Shown: piece after piece, positions 8,870-14,919 of the stretch
How the letters are laid out: the number at the start of each line of letters is the position of its first letter
Numbering within the stretch: the first letter of the stretch is position 1
From: an uncultured Prevotella sp.
GTDB taxonomy: Bacteria; Bacteroidota; Bacteroidia; Bacteroidales; Bacteroidaceae
Direction: 5' to 3'
Length of the DNA stretch: 16,904 nt
Assembly: GCA_934219025.1 (NCBI GenBank)
Contig: CAKQDG010000042.1
Location: 1-16,904, forward strand
Notes under the pieces: model-generated
The model's input: the letters and a program-made list of their open reading frames with translations, nothing else
The model's database searches: none
Told to the model about the DNA's origin: nothing
Program-made: the position numbers and the translations under genes

Positions 8870-9205
8870 ATGCAAGAGACAAGACAAAACCGTATAGCAA
8901 GGCTTCTGCAAAAGGAGCTGAGTATGATATTCCAGAGTCAGACAAGGGCGATGCATGGCGTGATGGTGTCGGTAACGAGAGTGAGGGTGAGCCCCGACTT
9001 GAGCATCTGCACCGCATATCTGAGCATTTTCCCGTCGGCAAAGGGTGAGGAGATTATCGAAAACATCCGCAAGAACGAGAAGTCCGTGCGCTATGATTTG
9101 GGACAGCGCGTGCGCAATCAGTTGCGTATAATTCCAGAGCTTCGCTTCTTTATCGACGATTCGCTCGACTATATTGAGCATATCGACGAACTGCTGAAGA
9201 AGTAA
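8870..9205 (+). CDS. rbfA: 30S ribosome-binding factor A
   Basis: 111 residues with the compact KH-like RbfA fold. It opens with ETRQNRIARLLQKELSMIF and continues with MVSVTRVRVSPDLSICTAYL, the two segments that define the family. The C-terminal part contains LGQRVRNQLRIIPELRFFIDDS, the conserved R-x-x-P-E-L-x-F-x-x-D signature. RbfA assists late maturation of the 30S subunit, including 16S 5'-end processing. The start at 8870 follows an A-rich leader from the promoter at 8805-8836. A LolC/E-type permease gene starts 49 bases after its stop, so the two are probably one transcript. Confidence 0.96.
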   Translation: MQETRQNRIARLLQKELSMIFQSQTRAMHGVMVSVTRVRVSPDLSICTAYLSIFPSAKGEEIIENIRKNEKSVRYDLGQRVRNQLRIIPELRFFIDDSLDYIEHIDELLKK

Positions 9206-9254
9206 CGGCAGATTGACAGTAAGAAACAAAGGACAGGAGCAAAAACAGAGATAT

Positions 9255-10487
9255 ATGAACTTTCCTTTCTTTATTGCGCGCCGCTACTTGTTCTCTAAAA
9301 AAAGCACCCACGCCATAAACGTGATTAGCGGCATCAGCGCCGTGGGCGTGGCAGTTGCAACGATGGCACTTGTTGTAACGCTGAGCGTGTTTAATGGTTT
9401 CCACGACCTCGTGGCAACGTTTTTCACTTCGTTCGACCCGCAAATCGAGGTGGTGCCTGCCCAGGGCAAGACGGTGGCTGCCGACGACCCCCTGCTTACT
9501 AAGATAAAGAAGTTGCCCGAGGTGGATGTGGCGACGGAGTGCTTGCAAGACCAGGCGCTCGCCATATACAAGGGACGGCAGACTATGGTAACGCTGATGG
9601 GTGTGGACGACAGTTTTGAACAGATGTCGCGCATTGACGAGATTCTGCTGGGCGACGGAACATTCATGCTTCGTGCCGCCAACCTGAATTTCGGTGTAGT
9701 GGGCGTGCGCCTTGCCGAAACCCTTGGGATGAATGCCAACTGGGACGGTTCGCTGATGATTTACGCTCCGCGGAAAACGGGGCAGCTCGACCTGTCGAAC
9801 CCCACCGACGGCTTTGTTGTGGATTCGCTGATTTCGCCCGGAGTGGTGTTTATGGTGAAACAGGGCAAGTATGACCGCGACCATATCCTGGCGCCGATAT
9901 CCTTTGCCCGCTCGCTGTTTGAACAGCAGGGCATGATATCCTCGCTGCAGATACGGCTGAAGAACGGCAGCGATCTTGATGCCGTGAAAGAAGAGATGAA
10001 AAATATCGCCGGGGCGAAATTCCGTGTGCTCGACCGCTATGAGCAACAAGACGACACGTTTCGCATAATGAAGGTTGAGAAATTCATTGCCTATATTTTC
10101 CTCACCTTCATCCTAATCGTGGCGAGCTTCAATATCATCGGCTCTCTGTCGATGCTCATCATCGACAAGAAGAAGGATGTTGCTATGCTGCGCAACCTGG
10201 GTGCCACCGATCGCCAGATTTCGCGCATCTTTCTCTTTGAGGGCAGACTGATATCATTTTTCGGTGCATTGGCAGGAATACTCATCGGACTGCTCCTTTG
10301 CTGGCTGCAGCAGCAGTTCGGGTTGGTGGCACTCGGCGATTCGAGTGGCACCTTTGTGGTGGATGCATATCCAGTGAGTGTTCATCCAAGCGATGTTGTA
10401 GTGGTGTTCTTCACGGTGATAGTAGTAGGTTTCACAGCCGTGTGGTATCCGGTGAAGTATTTCAGTCGCAGGCTGCTGCGCCCGTAG
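9255..10487 (+). CDS. LolC/LolE-type ABC transporter permease (FtsX/MacB family)
   Basis: 410 residues. The family start is MNFPFFIARRYLFSKKSTHA followed by the first membrane helix (about 22-46). A large periplasmic MacB_PCD-type domain follows (about 50-270), then three C-terminal helices of the FtsX domain. Between the second and third helices is the coupling-helix motif DKKKDVAMLRNLGATDRQIS (from about residue 303), which contacts the cognate ATPase in LolCDE-like systems. These transporters extract lipoproteins from the inner membrane for outer-membrane sorting. Bacteroidetes often carry such permeases without an adjacent ATPase, as here. The ATG at 9255 is preferred over an in-frame ATG at 9213, because the extra 14 residues are polar and not conserved in kind. 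It is downstream of rbfA and 41 bases upstream of the first Rpn gene. Confidence 0.88.
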   Translation: MNFPFFIARRYLFSKKSTHAINVISGISAVGVAVATMALVVTLSVFNGFHDLVATFFTSFDPQIEVVPAQGKTVAADDPLLTKIKKLPEVDVATECLQDQALAIYKGRQTMVTLMGVDDSFEQMSRIDEILLGDGTFMLRAANLNFGVVGVRLAETLGMNANWDGSLMIYAPRKTGQLDLSNPTDGFVVDSLISPGVVFMVKQGKYDRDHILAPISFARSLFEQQGMISSLQIRLKNGSDLDAVKEEMKNIAGAKFRVLDRYEQQDDTFRIMKVEKFIAYIFLTFILIVASFNIIGSLSMLIIDKKKDVAMLRNLGATDRQISRIFLFEGRLISFFGALAGILIGLLLCWLQQQFGLVALGDSSGTFVVDAYPVSVHPSDVVVVFFTVIVVGFTAVWYPVKYFSRRLLRP

Positions 10488-10527
10488 TCAGGTATTGACA
10501 AAATCATGAAACAAATAATTGACGGCT

Positions 10528-11300
10528 TATGATGGTAAACATTGCAAATCCGATTTACGACTCCGTGTTCAAATATCTCATGGAGGACGAGCGCATAGCG
10601 AAGACGCTGATTTCTGCCCTCCTGAAAAAGGAGGTTGTTGATGTAGACATGCGCCGCAACGAATACACCAACGGCACAAGAGACAAGATCTCCATGTTTC
10701 GCATAGACTTCGGGGCAAGGATAAAGGAAGACGACGGCTCAACGAAACTTGTGCTGATAGAGTTGCAGAAGACATGGCTGGAGACGGAAACGCTGCGCTT
10801 CCGCCAGTATCTTGGTGCACAGTATGCCAATCCGGAGAATATTCTGAAAGACTGCGAGAACGACGGTTACGGCATACCTATGATTGCCGTGTATCTGCTC
10901 GGCCACAAGGTGGGCGACATAGAAGAACCTGTTTTGTATGTAAAGCACAAGGCTCTCGACTATGACGGCAACCATGTAACAAAGGGAATTCCCGATCCGT
11001 TTGTAGACAGTCTTACCCACGACAGCATCATTGTACAGATACCGCGCTTGAGAGGACATGTAAACAACCGTCTTGATGAAGTATTGAGCGTATTCGACCA
11101 GAGTCAGAAGGAGAAGGGAAACCATCAGGTGCTCAGTGTTGATGAAGACAAATTCAACGGAGACCTCGAGATGATGCATATCCTGCACCGCCTTATTACA
11201 GCCGCGTCAGACTCAAAACTGCGTCAGGACATGAACGTGGAGGATGAATTCTTCTCGGCTATCGAAAACCGGGATACGGCTATCTTGCAGAGAGACAAGA
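10528..11300 (+). repeat. 773-bp direct repeat, left copy
   Basis: By line-by-line reading it is base-for-base identical to 11914-12686 at a constant offset of 1,386. The left boundary is one base before the ATG; the right boundary is just inside the first coiled-coil heptad. No mismatch was seen, including at third codon positions. Confidence 0.93.
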
Positions 11301-11470
11301 CTATTGCAGAACAAGATAAGACTATTGCAGAGCAAGATAAGACTATTGCTTCACAAAAAGAAAAAATGCGCTCTATGGTGAAGGCTATGATTAGTAATGG
11401 AATGTCGATAGAAGCAATCTCCAATGTAACGAAGATACCACCTGAGGAAGTAGCAACATTGATGAAATAG
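10529..11470 (+). CDS. Rpn-family PD-(D/E)XK nuclease, copy 1 (short coiled-coil tail)
   Basis: 313 residues. The N-terminal about 257 residues form the Rpn/PDDEXK domain: IANPIYDSVFKYLMED at the start (D11), FRIDFGARI with D60, and LVLIELQKTW with E78, Q80 and K81, which together fit the D...ExQ/K active site. Rpn proteins are DNA endonucleases that promote RecA-independent recombination in E. coli and have been linked to phage defence. After residue 254 come three heptads (DKTIAEQ, DKTIAEQ, DKTIASQ; bases 11294-11356), a predicted coiled coil. A 35-residue helix-rich tail from MRSMVKAMISNGM to the C-terminus follows. The gene starts 41 bases after the permease stop, with no promoter seen in the gap, so it may be read through from rbfA. 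Bases 10528-11300 are repeated exactly at 11914-12686. The start may be either ATG of the ATGATG pair. Confidence 0.85.
   Translation: MMVNIANPIYDSVFKYLMEDERIAKTLISALLKKEVVDVDMRRNEYTNGTRDKISMFRIDFGARIKEDDGSTKLVLIELQKTWLETETLRFRQYLGAQYANPENILKDCENDGYGIPMIAVYLLGHKVGDIEEPVLYVKHKALDYDGNHVTKGIPDPFVDSLTHDSIIVQIPRLRGHVNNRLDEVLSVFDQSQKEKGNHQVLSVDEDKFNGDLEMMHILHRLITAASDSKLRQDMNVEDEFFSAIENRDTAILQRDKTIAEQDKTIAEQDKTIASQKEKMRSMVKAMISNGMSIEAISNVTKIPPEEVATLMK
11294..11356 (+). repeat. Three tandem 21-bp units encoding 7-residue heptads (Rpn copy 1)
   Basis: Units 11294-11314, 11315-11335 and 11336-11356 encode DKTIAEQ, DKTIAEQ and DKTIASQ. Codon use is GAC/GAT AAG ACT ATT GC..., different from the units in copy 2. 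Confidence 0.85.
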
Positions 11471-11492
11471 AATACAAGAAAATCATATTGTT

Positions 11493-11524
11493 TTTGTTTA
11501 ATTTACAAGTTATGTATATCTTTG
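11493..11524 (+). promoter_or_regulatory. Bacteroidetes-type promoter in the Rpn spacer
   Basis: TTTG (11493-11496), exactly 20 bases, then TATCTTTG (11517-11524): a full match to the consensus. It sits just after Rpn copy 1 and drives only a gene remnant before the terminator at 11843-11875. It may be the leftover promoter of the lost surface-protein gene. Confidence 0.5.
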
Positions 11525-11543
11525 CAATGCGTGTCCTTACTGA

Positions 11544-11648
11544 CAGGAAGACATCGAAAACTGTTATAATATTCAAGGACTTAAAGTCGTAACTGCAAGG
11601 TCAAAAGGCATATATATAAAGAATGGAAAGAAGTATGTAATTAAGTAA
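11544..11648 (+). pseudogene. Remnant 3' end of a surface-protein gene (C-terminal tail only)
   Basis: The frame from 11544 to the TAA at 11646-11648 encodes 34 residues containing YNIQGLKVVTARSKGIYIKN and ending GKKYVIK. It has no start codon and an in-frame TGA directly before it (11541-11543). The ending has the same pattern as the C-terminus of the protein at 15967-16904 (YDINGIL...KGLYITGGKKIVIK), a tail seen on exported Prevotella proteins. The body of the gene is absent, so this is a truncated relic, probably left when the Rpn region rearranged. Confidence 0.65.
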
Positions 11649-11654
11649 ATTCAA

Positions 11655-11822
11655 TTACTGATAGAATACACCAAGGAAGTGCAGGAAGCTTTTTGATGCT
11701 TCTCTCCCACTCGACATGGGACTGTTCTCTCCATACCATTCATAATCCTTGGTATCCTCTGCATGAGGGCGGAAAGTGTATGCACGCGGGAAAAGCGCAG
11801 GAATAGTAAATACAGCAAAGTT
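11655..11822 (-). pseudogene. Minus-strand coding-like relic, 55 residues without a usable start
   Basis: A stop-to-stop frame on the reverse strand (stop TAA at 11655-11657, preceding stop at 11823-11825) reads as plausible protein, for example PRAYTFRPHAEDTKDYEWYG and ASKSFLHFLGVFYQ. There is no ATG near its beginning, only one internal Met. It is probably the end of a lost gene or part of a repeat family. The family was not recognised. Confidence 0.3.
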
Positions 11823-11842
11823 TCATAGAAACATATAAATTA

Positions 11843-11875
11843 AAGGACGGGCATTTGGACTGCCTGTCCTTTTTT
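11843..11875 (+). terminator. Intrinsic terminator upstream of Rpn copy 2
   Basis: AAGGACGGGCA (11843-11853) pairs with TGCCTGTCCTT (11861-11871) through 11 base pairs with one G-U wobble. The loop is 7 bases (TTTGGAC), and a six-T run (11870-11875) overlaps the end of the stem. This is a strong rho-independent signal. Confidence 0.85.
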
Positions 11876-11885
11876 CATATCTTTG
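11854..11885 (+). promoter_or_regulatory. Promoter of Rpn copy 2, nested in the terminator
   Basis: The -33 box TTTG (11854-11857) lies in the loop of the terminator hairpin. After exactly 20 bases, occupied by the right stem arm and T-run, comes TATCTTTG (11878-11885). Both boxes match the consensus. Transcription would start near 11892, giving a leader of about 23 bases to the ATG at 11915. Confidence 0.6.
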
Positions 11886-11913
11886 CAAATGAAACTATAA
11901 AAACGTGACGCCC

Positions 11914-12686
11914 TATGATGGTAAACATTGCAAATCCGATTTACGACTCCGTGTTCAAATATCTCATGGAGGACGAGCGCATAGCGAAGACGCTGATTTC
12001 TGCCCTCCTGAAAAAGGAGGTTGTTGATGTAGACATGCGCCGCAACGAATACACCAACGGCACAAGAGACAAGATCTCCATGTTTCGCATAGACTTCGGG
12101 GCAAGGATAAAGGAAGACGACGGCTCAACGAAACTTGTGCTGATAGAGTTGCAGAAGACATGGCTGGAGACGGAAACGCTGCGCTTCCGCCAGTATCTTG
12201 GTGCACAGTATGCCAATCCGGAGAATATTCTGAAAGACTGCGAGAACGACGGTTACGGCATACCTATGATTGCCGTGTATCTGCTCGGCCACAAGGTGGG
12301 CGACATAGAAGAACCTGTTTTGTATGTAAAGCACAAGGCTCTCGACTATGACGGCAACCATGTAACAAAGGGAATTCCCGATCCGTTTGTAGACAGTCTT
12401 ACCCACGACAGCATCATTGTACAGATACCGCGCTTGAGAGGACATGTAAACAACCGTCTTGATGAAGTATTGAGCGTATTCGACCAGAGTCAGAAGGAGA
12501 AGGGAAACCATCAGGTGCTCAGTGTTGATGAAGACAAATTCAACGGAGACCTCGAGATGATGCATATCCTGCACCGCCTTATTACAGCCGCGTCAGACTC
12601 AAAACTGCGTCAGGACATGAACGTGGAGGATGAATTCTTCTCGGCTATCGAAAACCGGGATACGGCTATCTTGCAGAGAGACAAGA
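11914..12686 (+). repeat. 773-bp direct repeat, right copy
   Basis: Identical to 10528-11300. Upstream bases show only weak residual similarity (GACGCCC against GACGGCT before the shared TATGATGG). Confidence 0.93.
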
Positions 12687-12982
12687 AAATTGCCTCGCAG
12701 CAGGAAATATTGGATTCCCAGGACAAGAAGATAGCTACCCAGGACAAGAAGATAGCTACTCAGGACAAGAAGATAGCTACCCAGGACAAGAAGATAGCTA
12801 CCCAGGACAAGAAGATAGCCTCACAGGATCATGAAATAGCTTCGCTTAAAGAGGAAAAGGAAAGAATGGGAAGTAAGATGCGGAGCATGGTGAAGGCTAT
12901 GCTTGATAATGGCATGACGGAAGAGACGATAGCCGGAATTTTGAACATTTCAGAAGAAGAAGTTCTGAGATTCGCAGAATGA
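11915..12982 (+). CDS. Rpn-family PD-(D/E)XK nuclease, copy 2 (long coiled-coil tail)
   Basis: 355 residues. Residues 1-257 are identical to the protein at 10529-11470, including D11, D60, E78, Q80 and K81 of the nuclease site. After AILQRDK the sequence diverges. An extended heptad stalk is built from DKKIATQ-type units (bases 12680-12847, about eight units including imperfect ones), followed by KEEKERMGSKMRSMVKAMLD and a tail ending ISEEEVLRFAE. The shared MRSMVKAM segment in both tails shows they are homologous but diverged, unlike the nuclease domain. It has its own promoter nested in the preceding terminator and a terminator at 13039-13069, so it can be expressed separately from copy 1. 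Family role: DNA endonuclease promoting recombination, linked to phage defence. Target and partner here are unknown. Confidence 0.86.
   Translation: MMVNIANPIYDSVFKYLMEDERIAKTLISALLKKEVVDVDMRRNEYTNGTRDKISMFRIDFGARIKEDDGSTKLVLIELQKTWLETETLRFRQYLGAQYANPENILKDCENDGYGIPMIAVYLLGHKVGDIEEPVLYVKHKALDYDGNHVTKGIPDPFVDSLTHDSIIVQIPRLRGHVNNRLDEVLSVFDQSQKEKGNHQVLSVDEDKFNGDLEMMHILHRLITAASDSKLRQDMNVEDEFFSAIENRDTAILQRDKKIASQQEILDSQDKKIATQDKKIATQDKKIATQDKKIATQDKKIASQDHEIASLKEEKERMGSKMRSMVKAMLDNGMTEETIAGILNISEEEVLRFAE
12680..12847 (+). repeat. 21-bp minisatellite encoding coiled-coil heptads (Rpn copy 2)
   Basis: Eight aligned 21-base units. Those at 12722-12742, 12743-12763, 12764-12784 and 12785-12805 are almost identical (GACAAGAAGATAGCTACYCAG, encoding DKKIATQ). 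The unit at 12806-12826 differs slightly, and the flanking units (12680-12700, 12701-12721, 12827-12847) are diverged. The near-identity of the central units implies recent expansion. Confidence 0.9.
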
Positions 12983-13038
12983 CATCTTGTGGCTGTTGTC
13001 GTGAAGCAGTGGGAATAAAAGAAAAATCTGTTAAATAT

Positions 13039-13069
13039 GGAGCATACAATGGCGTATGCTCCTTTTTTT
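13039..13069 (+). terminator. Intrinsic terminator after Rpn copy 2
   Basis: GGAGCATAC (13039-13047) pairs perfectly with GTATGCTCC (13054-13062) around the 6-base loop AATGGC, followed by seven Ts. It lies 57 bases after the Rpn stop and separates it from the DUF4294 gene. Confidence 0.9.
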
Positions 13070-13085
13070 GTATTACTTTTGCGGC

Positions 13086-13739
13086 ATGAACAGAAAATTC
13101 CTACTCCTTATAATAATGTCGCTCATGTTGAGCTGTATCGGTGTCGATGCACAGAATGCAGTGCAGGGCAACAGCCAGAATCCCGAAGACCGCGTGGTGG
13201 ATATGGACAACCCCACCTTTGTGCCTATGGTGAAGGTGGGCAAGGTGCTCCACGGCAGGGACAGCATACAGTATGTGGAACTGAACAACGTGTATGTATA
13301 TCCGCCGCAGGTGTTTAAAAGCGAAAAGGCACGGCAGCGATACACACGCTTGGTGTATAACGTGAAAAAGGTGCTGCCGATAGCCAAGGAAGTGAACCAT
13401 ATAATCATCGAAACCTACGAATACCTTCAGACCCTGCCCAACAAGAAAGCAAAGGACCAACATCTGAAACTCGTGGAACAGGGCATAAAGAAGGCATACA
13501 CGCCGAGGATGAAAAAACTGACCTTTTCGCAGGGAAAACTACTCATCAAACTTGTCTACCGCGAGTGCAACTCATCGTCATACCAACTGATAAAGGCTTT
13601 TCTCGGTCCCATCCGCGCCGGATTCTACCAAGCCTTTGCCTGGACCTTCGGCGCGAGCCTCACGAAGAAGTACGACCCCGAAGGCGAAGACCGCGAAACG
13701 GAACGCGTGGTGAGACTCGTGGAGAGCGGACAGCTGTAG
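13086..13739 (+). CDS. Exported DUF4294-domain protein
   Basis: 217 residues. A hydrophobic signal peptide (MNRKFLLLIIMSLMLSCIGVDA, likely cleaved before Q23) is followed by the DUF4294 domain: YVELNNVYVYPPQVFKSEKA, then RYTRLVYNVKKVLPIAKEVN, and SQGKLLIKLVYRECNSSSYQ toward the C-terminus. The end contains LGPIRAGFYQAFAWTFGASL and KKYDPEGEDRETER. The family is common in Bacteroidetes, predicted to be periplasmic, and of unknown function. The ATG at 13086 is chosen because it begins a normal signal peptide; an in-frame ATG at 13056 lies inside the terminator stem of the preceding gene. It appears to be a single-gene unit bounded by that terminator and a repeat cluster. Confidence 0.88.
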   Translation: MNRKFLLLIIMSLMLSCIGVDAQNAVQGNSQNPEDRVVDMDNPTFVPMVKVGKVLHGRDSIQYVELNNVYVYPPQVFKSEKARQRYTRLVYNVKKVLPIAKEVNHIIIETYEYLQTLPNKKAKDQHLKLVEQGIKKAYTPRMKKLTFSQGKLLIKLVYRECNSSSYQLIKAFLGPIRAGFYQAFAWTFGASLTKKYDPEGEDRETERVVRLVESGQL

Positions 13740-13755
13740 AGAAATCCGACTTTTA

Positions 13756-13924
13756 GAACACTTTTTCACGAAGGCCCCATTTTACTCGTATTTTTACAAA
13801 GCAATGCTTTTTCGGGAGCAAAGCATTGCTTCTCTCCCAGCAAAGCATTGCTTTGCCCGGAAAAAAGCGATGCCGGGCACAGATTTCGCGTGATTTTCGT
13901 CTGCAAGAAAGCGAAAAAGTGTTC
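13756..13924. repeat. 169-bp intergenic element with 12-bp terminal inverted repeats (MITE-like)
   Basis: GAACACTTTTTC (13756-13767) is the exact reverse complement of GAAAAAGTGTTC (13913-13924). Between them lie the three AAAGCAWTGCTTT palindromes (13798-13855). There is no open frame of interest and no convincing target duplication (flanks TTTTA and AAAAC), so mobility is only a possibility. Confidence 0.4.
13798..13855. repeat. Three tandem quasi-palindromes AAAGCAWTGCTTT (copy B cluster)
   Basis: AAAGCAATGCTTT at 13798-13810, CAAAGCATTGCTT at 13819-13831 and CAAAGCATTGCTTTG at 13841-13855, spaced by 8-9 bases. Each is self-complementary except for the central A/T. A degenerate fourth unit (AAAAAAGCGATGCCGG) follows at about 13861. 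The same core occurs at 448-460. Confidence 0.8.
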
Positions 13925-14014
13925 AAAACTTCTTATTGTAAATTTTCTGAAAATATATCAGTAGAAGAAATAAATACACAAAGTGCACGTTATATAAGAA
14001 AAAACATCAAAACC

Positions 14015-14908
14015 ATGATAAAGTCGTTGTCAATACTCATGCCCTCATACAACAACAACTGCTACCCCTTCGTGGCAGAACTGCAACATCAGGCAGAACT
14101 CGTCAAGAGCACTGGCTTCAGCTACGAAATTCTTGTAGCCGACGACGGCTCGACAGACCTCTCGCATGTTGCGGAAAACAGCAGGATAAACCAGTTGGCC
14201 GGCTGCCGCTATATAAGGAGAGAGAAAAACGTGGGCCGGGCCGCTATACGCAACTTCCTCGCACGCGAGGCAAAAGGCGAATACCTGTTGTTTCTCGACA
14301 GCGACAGACGACTGTGCCGCAAGGACTTCATCTCCACCTATCTGCAGCTCGACGGCACAGAAGTGGCTTGCGGCGGACTCCATATCGGTGGCGACGCAGC
14401 AGCGCTTCACGGCAACCTGAGGTATATGGTTGAGAAGAAATACGAGCTTCACAACACCCCACAATACCGGCAAGAGAGGGAATACCAGAATTTCAACACC
14501 TCAAACTTCATGGTGCGCCGCGACATATTGCTTTCCGTTCCGTTCGACGAGCGTTTCCGCCGCTATGGCTACGAAGACGTGATGTGGGGCAAGCAACTCT
14601 CTGACAGGAATATACACATTACACACATCGACAACCCCATAATGCTTGATGACTTCGAGACAAACGAGGACTTTGTGGTGAAGATGGAAACCGGGATGAA
14701 CACGCTACACAGTTTCAGAGATGAACTCACGGGCTATTCGGCCGTTCTCGTGGCCGTCTCGAAACTTCACAAACTGCATCTGTGCCGCTTGTTCGCCGCC
14801 CTGTTCCGCGTTGCGAAAAAGGCGATAAGGCGAAACCTTGCGGGCTGCAAACCCATTGTGCCGCTGCTCAACGTATACAAACTCGGAGTGTATGTCAATA
14901 TAAAATAA
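14015..14908 (+). CDS. Family 2 glycosyltransferase (GT-A fold)
   Basis: 297 residues. The N-terminal GT-A domain begins SLSILMPSYNNN. It has ILVADDGSTD (39-48) for nucleotide-sugar binding and LLFLDSDRRL (91-100) with the DxD metal-binding motif D95-S-D97. A C-terminal galactosyltransferase-like motif YGYEDVMWG (184-192) resembles that of chondroitin-polymerase-type enzymes. It is probably cytosolic or membrane-associated and adds a sugar to surface polysaccharide, LPS or glycoprotein; donor and acceptor are not predictable. The ATG at 14015 starts the family-typical N-terminus. A longer frame from 13826 would begin inside the palindromic repeats and adds no recognisable sequence. A second glycosyltransferase follows 11 bases later, so the two are co-transcribed. 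Confidence 0.88.
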   Translation: MIKSLSILMPSYNNNCYPFVAELQHQAELVKSTGFSYEILVADDGSTDLSHVAENSRINQLAGCRYIRREKNVGRAAIRNFLAREAKGEYLLFLDSDRRLCRKDFISTYLQLDGTEVACGGLHIGGDAAALHGNLRYMVEKKYELHNTPQYRQEREYQNFNTSNFMVRRDILLSVPFDERFRRYGYEDVMWGKQLSDRNIHITHIDNPIMLDDFETNEDFVVKMETGMNTLHSFRDELTGYSAVLVAVSKLHKLHLCRLFAALFRVAKKAIRRNLAGCKPIVPLLNVYKLGVYVNIK

Positions 14909-14919
14909 CAACGAGAAGG

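Larger units (their letters stand above)
11471..11914. other. 444-bp spacer between the two Rpn genes
   Basis: There is no complete gene here. In order it contains a consensus promoter (11493-11524), a stranded C-terminal reading frame of a surface protein (11544-11648), a coding-like open frame on the minus strand (11655-11822), an intrinsic terminator (11843-11875), and a promoter interlocked with that terminator (11854-11885). It is visibly more AT-rich than the flanking coding sequence. Confidence 0.7.

Noticed and set aside
9150..10049. Minus-strand 299-codon frame
   Set aside because: It is antisense to the LolC/E-type permease, whose motifs are clear. The frame is His/Arg-rich and featureless.
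13074..13081. TACTTTTG as a -7 box for the DUF4294 gene
   Set aside because: There is no TTTG about 20 bases upstream, and the implied transcription start would fall at or past the ATG at 13086, excluding the signal peptide start.
13756..13924. Firm annotation as an insertion sequence or MITE
   Set aside because: The inverted repeats are perfect, but there is no target-site duplication, no transposase and no second copy in the window, so it is kept only as a low-confidence repeat.
13826..14014. 63-residue N-terminal extension of the first glycosyltransferase
   Set aside because: It would begin inside the AAAGCAWTGCTTT palindromes, and the canonical GT2 N-terminus begins at 14015.
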